Source: an uncultured Opitutia bacterium
Lineage (GTDB): Bacteria > Verrucomicrobiota > Verrucomicrobiia > Opitutales > Opitutaceae
Length of the DNA stretch: 35,672 nucleotides
Direction: 5' to 3'
NCBI GenBank assembly: GCA_903848965.1
Contig: CAINHV010000108.1
Location: forward strand, 1 to 35,672
Of this stretch, positions 24,124-31,222 are shown piece by piece (positions within the stretch are counted from its first letter, which is position 1; the number at the start of each line of letters is the position of its first letter). The position numbers were made by a program, and so were the translations under genes. The notes below the pieces were generated by a model, which had not been told where the DNA came from, ran no database searches, and saw only the letters and a program-made list of their open reading frames with translations.

Positions 24124-25077
24124 ATGTCCCTCGATCTTCCCCGCATTCTGGCCGCGCACGATCGCATCCGTCCCCACATTCATCGCACGCCGGTCCTGAC
24201 CAGCGAGCGTCTGAACCAGGCCTGCGGCGGCGAGCTGTTCTTCAAGTGCGAGAATTTCCAGAAGGTCGGCGCCTTCAAGGCCCGCGGGGCCGTCAATGCC
24301 GTGTTCTCGCTCGATGACGCCACGGCCCGGCGCGGCGTGGCGACCCATTCGTCCGGCAACCACGCGGCCGCCCTCGCCCGCGCGGCCCGGTTGCGCGGCA
24401 TCGCCGCCCACATCGTCATGCCGTCCAATTCGCCGAAGATTAAGGCCCGCGCCGTCGAGGGCTACGGCGGGCAAATTACGTTCTGCGAACCCAACCAGGC
24501 CGCGCGCGAGGCCGCTTGTGCCAAGATCATCGCGGCCACGGGCGCCACGCTCATCCATCCCTTCGAGAACGAGGATGTGATGGCCGGCCAGGGCACGGCC
24601 GCCGTCGAGCTGTTGCAGGACGTCGCCGATCTCGATCTCGTCCTCTGCCCCGTGGGCGGCGGCGGACTGCTCGCCGGTACGGCCGTGGCGACGAAGGGCC
24701 TGCGTCCCTCCGCCATCATTATCGCCACCGAACCCGCCCAGGCCGGCGACGCCGCCGACTCGTTCCGCGCCGGTCATGTGGTGCCGCTCACGAAGGCCGA
24801 CACGATCGCCGACGGATTGCGGACCAACATCGGCGCGCCGAATTTCGCCATTGTGCAGCGCCATGTCAGCGACGTCGTGACCGTGCGCGAGGACAGCATC
24901 GTAGCCGCGATGCGCGCGATTTGGGAGGCGATGAAAATCGTCATCGAGCCCTCGGCCGCGGTTCCCTATGCCGCGATTCTCGAGGGTCGGGTCAACGTCG
25001 CCGGCCGGCGCGTCGGGATCATCCTATCCGGTGGCAACGTCGATCTGGATGCGCTGCCTTGGATGCCGCGGGCGTAG
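24124..25077 (+). CDS. Threonine/serine dehydratase (PLP-dependent fold type II)
   Basis: A 317-residue pyridoxal-phosphate enzyme that should deaminate threonine or serine to the 2-keto acid, or racemise serine. The Schiff-base Lys52 lies in VGAFKARGAVNA. The substrate loop is HSSGNHAAALA (75-85), the phosphate-binding glycine loop is PVGGGGLLAG (176-185), and the cofactor-ring Ser is in LSGGNVD (301-307). There is no C-terminal regulatory ACT domain, so it is closer to catabolic TdcB and serine racemase than to biosynthetic IlvA. I chose ATG 24124; an in-frame ATG at 24076 would overlap the start codon of the divergent VOC gene head to head. Confidence 0.92.
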   Translation: MSLDLPRILAAHDRIRPHIHRTPVLTSERLNQACGGELFFKCENFQKVGAFKARGAVNAVFSLDDATARRGVATHSSGNHAAALARAARLRGIAAHIVMPSNSPKIKARAVEGYGGQITFCEPNQAAREAACAKIIAATGATLIHPFENEDVMAGQGTAAVELLQDVADLDLVLCPVGGGGLLAGTAVATKGLRPSAIIIATEPAQAGDAADSFRAGHVVPLTKADTIADGLRTNIGAPNFAIVQRHVSDVVTVREDSIVAAMRAIWEAMKIVIEPSAAVPYAAILEGRVNVAGRRVGIILSGGNVDLDALPWMPRA

Positions 25078-25078
25078 G

Positions 25079-25220
25079 CCGGATATTTCACGATGCCCAC
25101 AACAGGATCCAACATGCTGTCGCAGTCGCTGGGAGTGGCGCCGGTCTCCGACCGGCGTCCCGCCAGTCGGAGAATGGCGCTACGGGCTGCAATCGCATGC
25201 GGGGGCTGTGAAATATCCGG
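25079..25220. mobile_element. MITE-like 142-bp element with 13-bp terminal inverted repeats
   Basis: The sequence begins CCGGATATTTCAC (25079-25091) and ends GTGAAATATCCGG (25208-25220), a perfect inverted pair. The interior contains a family B palindrome (25134-25183). It has no coding capacity, so mobility would need a transposase in trans. I see no clear target duplication, and no second copy is in the window. Confidence 0.5.
25134..25183. repeat. Family B palindromic element, copy 2
   Basis: AGTGGCGCCGGTCTCCGACC (from 25134) and CGCCAGTCGGAGAATGGCGC (from 25161) are imperfect inverted copies. They share the GGTCTCCGACC core with the element at 14045. Confidence 0.65.
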
Positions 25221-25304
25221 GTTGGGCGGTTCTCGGTGGCGACGAGCGACCGCGAGTCGAACCCCTGACAATCGGATCCTCGATCGAAATTCCCACCAAT
25301 CCGT

Positions 25305-25370
25305 TTGAACCACAGAGACACCGAGACACGGAGAAACCCGGACCTTTGTGTCTTCGTGGCTTCTTGGTGA
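25305..25370. repeat. Family D imperfect inverted repeat, copy 2
   Basis: It begins TTGAACCACAGAGACACCGA and ends with TTTGTGTCTTCGTGGCTTCT, so the ends pair imperfectly. It is related to the element at 6622. Confidence 0.6.
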
Positions 25371-25426
25371 ATTTGCCGGATGTTTTGAGCCTGAAACCAG
25401 GAAGCCAGAAAAAATCCGCGGCCTTC

Positions 25427-25741
25427 TCAGTCGAGGTGGAAAACCTCTTTCAAGGGGGTCGCGATCGGCCGGTTGGTGGCATCGGCCGGCATGAGCTCGC
25501 GCATGTGTTTCCACCAGCGCTGGCAGACTTCGGTCGAGGCGATCTCCGCCCAGCGGGCCTCGCTCTCGATCTCGGCGTAGGCGAACAGCTGCCGCGTCTC
25601 CGGATGGAGGAAGATTGAGTAGTTGTGCACGCCGTGGGCGGTGAGGGCCGCGGCCAGTTCCTCCCAAATCGGCTGATGGCGGCGGGCATACTCGGCCTCG
25701 CTGCCGGCGTGGACGCTCATGACAAAAGATTTTCGGATCAT
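25427..25741 (-). CDS. rhaM: L-rhamnose mutarotase
   Basis: A 104-residue protein, exactly the length of E. coli RhaM, which interconverts the anomers of L-rhamnose. The family sequence is clear: [30 protein letters not shown] with His22, [20 protein letters not shown], and the tail [18 protein letters not shown] followed by PLKEVFHLD. No other rhamnose genes are nearby, so the rest of the pathway must be encoded elsewhere, or this gene serves another deoxy-sugar. The convergent dehydratase lies beyond a repeat-filled spacer. There is no Shine-Dalgarno before ATG 25741. Confidence 0.93.
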   Translation of the reverse strand: MIRKSFVMSVHAGSEAEYARRHQPIWEELAAALTAHGVHNYSIFLHPETRQLFAYAEIESEARWAEIASTEVCQRWWKHMRELMPADATNRPIATPLKEVFHLD

Positions 25742-25800
25742 CGGAAATAGGGGCTGGCCCGAGCCTCGCTACCGGCTGGCGGCACCGCAATCCCAGGCCG

Positions 25801-25853
25801 GGAAGATCGGGGAGAGGTCCCATCCACCGGCTTCCCGAACTCCCCGATCTTCC
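25801..25853. repeat. 14-bp perfect inverted repeat
   Basis: GGAAGATCGGGGAG (25801-25814) and CTCCCCGATCTTCC (25840-25853) are perfect reverse complements with a 25-nt loop, in the 299-bp spacer between the SUMF1-like gene and rhaM. It lies upstream of rhaM on its strand and could form a transcript hairpin or a regulator site. Confidence 0.55.
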
Positions 25854-25974
25854 TGTTCAAATTCCTCCTGGAAATGAGCGTTTCGAGACTACAGCAGTGC
25901 GAAGATCAGCGACCGGCCCCGTTCCGTCTCGAGGACCGGGACGCGGTCCATCGATCGGTGACTGGAAAAAGTAA

Positions 25975-26035
25975 GGCGCGGAGCGCTCTTTCTCTTCGCG
26001 CAACTTCGCGCTCTTCGCGGTTCAACTTAATTGCT
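25975..26035. repeat. GC-rich variant of family D
   Basis: This stretch just after the SUMF1-like stop codon contains CTCTTCGCGCAACTTCGCGC and TCTTCGCGGTTCAACTT. Read on the minus strand it is AACCGCGAAGAGCGCGAAG, the variant commonly seen with AACCACAAAG-type repeats. It may mark the operon end. Confidence 0.4.
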
Positions 26036-26040
26036 CCGAC

Positions 26041-26919
26041 TCAGGATGCGGGCACCAGAGCCACCCGCAGTCCGATGCTGTTGCCGCGCTGCACCGCCTT
26101 GAACGCCACGCGAAAGGCTGAACGACAATCGGTCGCATTGTCGCCCCAGCCGCCACCGCGCGCGACGCGGATGCTGCCCTCGGCCGGACCCTTGGGATCG
26201 GTGACCTTACCTCCCGAATATTTTCCGTACCAGTCAGCGCACCATTCCCAGACATTGCCGTGCATGTCGTAGAGGCCCCAGGCATTCGGTTCCTTTTGCT
26301 TCACGGTCTTCGTCGTCAGCCCTTCGGTGTTCTTGAAGTACCACGCCATGTCAGCGAGCTTGCCCGCGTACTCACCCGTGGTTCCGGCGCGGCAGGCATA
26401 CTCCCACTGCGCCTCGGTCGGGAGGGCATAAACATAGCCGTCTGGGAGACGGCCGGCGGCCCGCTCCCGCTCCGTCAGCTTCTGGCAAAAATCCACCGCT
26501 TCCTGCCAGGACACTTTTTCCACCGGGTTCTGGTCGTCCTTAAACTGGCTCGGGTTGTCCGACATCACCGCCTGCCACTGCTTCTGCGTCACCTCCGTGG
26601 CACCCAGCCAGAATGGCTTCGAAAGCGTGGTCTGCATCTGCGGCCCCTCGCCGGGATCGCGTCCGCGCTCGGTGGCGGGGCTTCCCTGTTGGAAGCTCCC
26701 GGCCGGCAGTGCGACGAGGGTGAGATCCAGGTCCGAAATCACGTGCTTCTCCCCTGCTGGTGCGGCGCCTTGAAGCGGCACCCAGGCGGCGCCCGCGATG
26801 ATCAGCGCGGCGAACCAGCGGGCGGAACTCCGGTTCCCAGACCGCGAACGGTCCGGCAGCGCAGTGGAAGTCGACTCCGCGCGGCAACCGCGACGAGGAA
26901 GGGAGGAAGCAGGGCCCAT
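26041..26919 (-). CDS. Formylglycine-generating-enzyme (SUMF1/EgtB)-like protein, membrane-anchored
   Basis: A 292-residue protein. Residues 35-51 (WFAALIIAGAAWVPLQG) form a signal peptide or anchor after an unusually long polar N-terminus. The domain from about 65 onward is SUMF1-like: LPAGSFQQGSP, PFWLGATEVTQKQWQAVM, NPVEKVSWQEAVDFCQKL, LPTEAQWEYACRAGT, GLYDMHGNVWEWCADWY and RVARGGGWGDNATDCRSAFR. Genuine formylglycine-generating enzymes have two active-site cysteines in the last motif. Here only Cys265 is kept and the first position is not Cys, so sulfatase activation is doubtful. It starts 35 bp after DUF1592 cytochrome no. 1 and is the last gene of that operon, implying a role with the cytochromes. 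ATG 26919 is used. Confidence 0.85.
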   Translation of the reverse strand: MGPASSLPRRGCRAESTSTALPDRSRSGNRSSARWFAALIIAGAAWVPLQGAAPAGEKHVISDLDLTLVALPAGSFQQGSPATERGRDPGEGPQMQTTLSKPFWLGATEVTQKQWQAVMSDNPSQFKDDQNPVEKVSWQEAVDFCQKLTERERAAGRLPDGYVYALPTEAQWEYACRAGTTGEYAGKLADMAWYFKNTEGLTTKTVKQKEPNAWGLYDMHGNVWEWCADWYGKYSGGKVTDPKGPAEGSIRVARGGGWGDNATDCRSAFRVAFKAVQRGNSIGLRVALVPAS

Positions 26920-26954
26920 GAGAAATCGGGAGGAAGGTGAAGGAAGCGAGAAGC

Positions 26955-29714
26955 CTATTTGCTGCGGAAGAGATCGCTCTGGACAATCTCGTGCACGAGC
27001 GACCGAACGCCGAATTCGTGGGGACGGGCCGCGGCGATGATGCGCTCGACCGCCGCTCGATCGCCAAACCGGACGGGCGCCGCCGTCGCGTAGATGACCA
27101 TCTGACGCGCGAGATTGCGCGCGATGGCAGGTTCGTCCTGGAGCAGCAGCCGCTTGAAGTCGCGGATATCCTTGAAGGTTCGTCCGTCCGGGAGTTCGCC
27201 ATTCGCTTCCACTGGCAGCGCATAGTGGAACATGAAGGGCCAGCCGTTGATGCCGAAGCCGGGCTCGGGTTCGACGTCCGGCGACTCGGCGCGATAACGA
27301 TCCCGCCAGCCGCCCATGACATCGAAGCTCTCGAGTGCGAAGCCCGGTCCGTCGATTTTGCGATGACACGCCGCGCAGCTCTCGTCGGCCCGGTGCTTTT
27401 CCAGCTGCTGACGAATCGTGACCGCGCCGCGAATATCCGGATCGACTGCCGGAACCGATGCGGGCGGCAGCGGCACCGGCTGGCCGAGGATGCGTTCCAC
27501 GATCCAGACGCCGCGCAGAACCGGCGACGTGGTCGTGCCGTTGGCCGTGACTTTCAGGACGCTCGCCTGTGTCATCACGCCGCCGCGCGGACTGTCCGAC
27601 GGCAGGCTCACGCGCCGCATCACCGCTCCTTTGACGCCGGGCACGCCGTAATGCATGGCCAGCCGCTCGTTCAGGAAGGTGAAGTCCGAATGGATGACAT
27701 TGCGCGCCGGGAGATCGCCCCGCAGTAATTCCGCGAAGAACAACCGGGTCTCCTCCAAGGCCGCATCCTTCAGGGGATCGTCGAGCTCGTAATCATTATA
27801 CAATGTGCTCGAGGGCGAGGTGTCGTCCATCTTGCGGACGTCGATCCAGTAATCGAGGAAGGCGTCGACGAAGCGTTGGGATCTGGGATCCGACAGCAGC
27901 CGCTCGGTCTGCGCCCGGAGGATCCCGGGCCGGCTCAGTTCTCCGCGGGCCGCGAGTTCGCGCAGCGTGAGATCGGGCTCCGAGTTCCAGAGGAAAAACG
28001 CGAGTCGGGTCGCGAGCGCAAAGTCGTCCAACCGGCCGGGCTGCTCGTCGATAAAGACAAATCCGGGCGAGGCCAGCACTGCGGTGTAACCCGCCACCAT
28101 GGACTGCGCAAAATTGTGGCCGGTCTTCATCTCCTGCTGAATCACACCAAGGAAGCGTTGGACGTCGCGCTCCACCACCGGGCGACGGTAGGCGCGCCGC
28201 ATGAACGAACGCAGCAGGCGGTCGGCATCCTTGGCGGGATCGGCCGACCCGACGTCGACGGAAACTTGCGCCAAGGGCGGACCTCCGCGGCCTCCGCCGC
28301 CGGGACCACCCCGGCCGCCCCGCGCGGGGGCCGGCGCAACGTAGTCGAGTTCCAGTCCATCCTGGCCGGCGGGGAGCTTCTTGAGCGGAAGATCGCCGAA
28401 CAGCTCCCGGTAGCCCGCCCCGGTTGATTCGTCGTAGATGGGGCCGTCGACCTCGATCCATTGGACCGCCACGCCGGGCATGCCATCGATTTGGGCGAGC
28501 GGATTGCGGACGCCGTAGAGCTCGCCGGTCGTGCGGCTGCGGTAGAGGCGATTCGGATCCGTCTGGATCACTTCATTCGGCATCAACATCACCTCGAGTT
28601 CGCTGACGCTTGGTTCGGGCGTAAAATCGAAGGCCCCGATCCGCCGCTTCTGGCCCCCGGTCTGGCCGTAAACGCCAATGGGCTCATCGCGGCGGCCGAC
28701 AGTGACGTCGTCGGTATTGGGGCGGAACCATTGGAAGGGAAGGTCCACCGGCCCCTTGGCCGCGCCCGTCCCTTTCCACATCGTGCGGGCAGCGCCGCTG
28801 CCCACCCAGATGGTGTAACCGCTGAAACGAATCTTGTAACGCGCCGCCACCGGCGCGCGGAACTGCGTCCAACTGTATCCGCCGAAGTCGGCGAACGTGC
28901 TGGCCACTTTGCCGATGGCTTCCTGGTTGCGGATCTCCGGCTCGGCCTCGCCGACCGTCAAGGGTGCCCGCCCAGCGCGGACATCGGGCTGGCCGCGGCT
29001 GTGCAGGACCGGAAAATTGGTGCGCTCCGGCGAGGTGTTGAATTCCTGGAGCTGAAAGTTGCGACCGAGCGCAGGTTCGTCGCGGGCGTAATAGCGCTTC
29101 GTGGCGCGCGCCGGACGATCGAGCTGCGCGCTCATAGCCTGCCGCATGGCGTAGTCCGCGGCGCTCATGTAGCGCGCCATGTGCACATGCGACACATCGA
29201 GCGCGCGGCTGACCTTGTTGTACCGAAACGCCTCACCGTCCTCGGGCAACTGCGACTTGATTTGGAGCCAAGGCGCCTGCAGGAGGTCGCGCAGGGCGTT
29301 CTCGTACTCGTAGCGATTGAGCCGCCGCTGCGTGGCCCGCCCCGTGATGGCGGTTTTTTCCCGTTCGAACGCGGTGAGGGAATCAGCCAGCCCCGCCACA
29401 AAGGGCGTCAGCTCGGCGGCAGCCGGACGGCGTTTCTCCTTCGGCGGCATATCGCCAGCCTGGATGCGGTCGTGCACCTTCACCCAGGTCAGGAAATTGG
29501 CCGGATCGTTCGGGGCGAACGTCAGGTTCGTGAGATCAAGCCCGGCCTCCTTGTCGACGTCGTTGTGGCACGAGGAACAGTGACGATCCGTGAAGGCGGT
29601 GCGCTCGGCGTCCGTCGCCGCCACGACCGCCACCGGCCCAAGGGCCACGACCCAAGTGGCCACGCTCAGGGCCAGGCTGGTCACGGAAAGATTCGGGAAG
29701 GAAAGTGATTTCAT
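26955..29714 (-). CDS. DUF1592/DUF1588/DUF1585 exported c-type cytochrome, paralog 1
   Basis: A 919-residue secreted protein of the planctomycete/verrucomicrobial DUF1592 group. Residues 1-33 are a signal peptide. [12 protein letters not shown] holds the first haem motif (Cys46, Cys49, His50). Then follow DUF1587 ([16 protein letters not shown]), a beta-rich middle region (GYSWTQFRAPVAARYKIRFS), a Gly/Arg-rich linker (about 464-480), DUF1595 (about 500-555, [16 protein letters not shown]), DUF1592 (about 562-690), DUF1588 containing a second haem motif CAACH (780-784), and C-terminal DUF1585. The biochemical role of this family is not known to me. Two covalently bound haems imply periplasmic electron transfer. 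It lies between the DUF1552 gene (91 bp upstream) and the SUMF1-like gene, and it is a close paralog of the gene at 31223. Confidence 0.93.
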   Translation of the reverse strand: MKSLSFPNLSVTSLALSVATWVVALGPVAVVAATDAERTAFTDRHCSSCHNDVDKEAGLDLTNLTFAPNDPANFLTWVKVHDRIQAGDMPPKEKRRPAAAELTPFVAGLADSLTAFEREKTAITGRATQRRLNRYEYENALRDLLQAPWLQIKSQLPEDGEAFRYNKVSRALDVSHVHMARYMSAADYAMRQAMSAQLDRPARATKRYYARDEPALGRNFQLQEFNTSPERTNFPVLHSRGQPDVRAGRAPLTVGEAEPEIRNQEAIGKVASTFADFGGYSWTQFRAPVAARYKIRFSGYTIWVGSGAARTMWKGTGAAKGPVDLPFQWFRPNTDDVTVGRRDEPIGVYGQTGGQKRRIGAFDFTPEPSVSELEVMLMPNEVIQTDPNRLYRSRTTGELYGVRNPLAQIDGMPGVAVQWIEVDGPIYDESTGAGYRELFGDLPLKKLPAGQDGLELDYVAPAPARGGRGGPGGGGRGGPPLAQVSVDVGSADPAKDADRLLRSFMRRAYRRPVVERDVQRFLGVIQQEMKTGHNFAQSMVAGYTAVLASPGFVFIDEQPGRLDDFALATRLAFFLWNSEPDLTLRELAARGELSRPGILRAQTERLLSDPRSQRFVDAFLDYWIDVRKMDDTSPSSTLYNDYELDDPLKDAALEETRLFFAELLRGDLPARNVIHSDFTFLNERLAMHYGVPGVKGAVMRRVSLPSDSPRGGVMTQASVLKVTANGTTTSPVLRGVWIVERILGQPVPLPPASVPAVDPDIRGAVTIRQQLEKHRADESCAACHRKIDGPGFALESFDVMGGWRDRYRAESPDVEPEPGFGINGWPFMFHYALPVEANGELPDGRTFKDIRDFKRLLLQDEPAIARNLARQMVIYATAAPVRFGDRAAVERIIAAARPHEFGVRSLVHEIVQSDLFRSK

Positions 29715-29805
29715 GGGGAAACGAGTCCGCCGCAGCAGAGGGAAAAAACGGCCGGTGTCCGCACCCGCGAAGTCTTCGATCCGGTTCGCCTGGGGCAGCC
29801 GGAGC

Positions 29806-31155
29806 TCAGGTCATTTCCAAGCCGCGCATCGTGCCGGTGGACGAGGCGAACTTGTCCGCCTCGATCCCCATCCGGTGAAGCATCGACACGAAGAGATTGG
29901 GCAGCGGGTAATTGTAGGTCGTGTCGAAGACCAGATGCTGGCCGTGCTTGAAGCCGCCGCCGGCAAAGATCATCGGCATGTTGGTCGTCACGTGCTTGTT
30001 CGCGTCGCCGAAATTCGAGCCATAGAGCACCATCGTGCGATCGAGCAGGCTTTCCTCACCCTCGCGCACGCCCTTCAGATCCTTGAAGAGATCGGCCAGC
30101 AATTTCATGTGCAGGAGATCGATCGCCTTCAACTGGGTCAGCTTGTCGTCCGCTTTGCCGTGGTGGGAGAGGTTATGATAACCCTCGTTGATCGGCACAT
30201 TGGGGATCTCGAGCACCGGCGTGGCCACGCTGTCCAGCATGAGCGTGATGGCCCGCGTGGAGTCAGTCTCGAAGGAAAGCCGGGCGAGATCGTACATGAC
30301 CTTGACCTTGCCCATGTACTGCGCAGGGCTCGCCGGATCGACGGGCGCCGGCGCGGTTACCACCGGCTTCGGCTTCTGCTCCCAACCTCGCGACGCCTGG
30401 AGACGATGCTCAAGATCGCGGACACTCGTGAAATATTGATCGAGCCGATCGCGATCCTCGGCGCCGAGGTCGGCCTGCAGGTCCTTCGCCTGACCAGCGA
30501 CGGCATCGAGGATGCTGCGACCGGTATCCAGCTTGCGAATCTGCTTCTCCACCTGCGCCGGAGTGCCCTGCAGGAAAAGCTGCTTGAAAACCTCGGCGGC
30601 TTTTTCCTCCGGCGGAATGGCCACACCGGTGCCGGTGCACGAGAGACTCCGCGCCCGGGTGTTCACCGCCAGAGTCAGGGACGGGAAGCGCGTCAGGATG
30701 CCGATTCGTTCGCCGATGAATTGATCGAGCGAGATCGTGTTGCGGAACGAACTGCTCGCGGGATGCGGCGCCGCGGTGAGAAAGGCGACGTCAGCCGGGT
30801 GGCCGCCATCGACGTTCGGATGCGACACGCCGCTGAACACCGTGAAATCGCTCCGATACTCCATCAACGGCTCGAGATACGGCGACGGCTTGTAGTCGCG
30901 GCCACTGCCTTCCGGAAAGAAATTCCAGGACAGCAGACCGAGATTGTTGCAGATGCCGAGCACGCGCCGGGGTCGGGCGGCCGGGGCGAGGGGCGAGGAT
31001 GTCTCCGCCGCCCGGGCAAACGTCGGCAGCATCGTGTTGAGAAAGGGAAGCGAGAGGGCGACGCCGGCGCCCTGCAGGAACCGACGGCGATCCAGCGGAC
31101 GGCGCGTGGCGATGAAGGGACCGTAGGATGAGGAAACGGAAGGTGTTTTTTTCAT
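29806..31155 (-). CDS. Tat-exported DUF1552 protein
   Basis: A 449-residue protein of the DUF1552 family, nearly always encoded beside DUF1592 cytochromes. The Tat signal is [20 protein letters not shown] (21-40), implying folding, perhaps with a cofactor, before export. Family stretches include [81 protein letters not shown] and [18 protein letters not shown]. The fold looks related to DUF1501/sulfatase-like proteins, but no catalytic residue can be assigned with safety. Conserved His/Asp clusters ([14 protein letters not shown]) could bind metal. It starts 67 bp after DUF1592 paralog 2 and ends 91 bp before paralog 1, so it is the single partner for two cytochromes. The ATG at 31155 follows CATCCC. 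Confidence 0.92.
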   Translation of the reverse strand: MKKTPSVSSSYGPFIATRRPLDRRRFLQGAGVALSLPFLNTMLPTFARAAETSSPLAPAARPRRVLGICNNLGLLSWNFFPEGSGRDYKPSPYLEPLMEYRSDFTVFSGVSHPNVDGGHPADVAFLTAAPHPASSSFRNTISLDQFIGERIGILTRFPSLTLAVNTRARSLSCTGTGVAIPPEEKAAEVFKQLFLQGTPAQVEKQIRKLDTGRSILDAVAGQAKDLQADLGAEDRDRLDQYFTSVRDLEHRLQASRGWEQKPKPVVTAPAPVDPASPAQYMGKVKVMYDLARLSFETDSTRAITLMLDSVATPVLEIPNVPINEGYHNLSHHGKADDKLTQLKAIDLLHMKLLADLFKDLKGVREGEESLLDRTMVLYGSNFGDANKHVTTNMPMIFAGGGFKHGQHLVFDTTYNYPLPNLFVSMLHRMGIEADKFASSTGTMRGLEMT

Positions 31156-31222
31156 GGGATGTTCCGCCGGGCGGAGGTGGGGGCTGCGGGCCCGGGATGA
31201 TAATCGAGGCGCGGGACGCCGG

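Larger units (their letters stand above)
25078..25426. other. 349-bp spacer made of repeats
   Basis: Between the dehydratase and rhaM stop codons, which converge, there are two elements: the about 142-bp unit with terminal inverted repeats (25079-25220) and a family D repeat (25305-25370). No gene is supported here. Confidence 0.6.

Noticed and set aside
4528-25220. Possible CRISPR arrays from repeated palindromes
   Set aside because: The repeats are dispersed singly in spacers, not arranged with regular spacers, and no cas genes are present.
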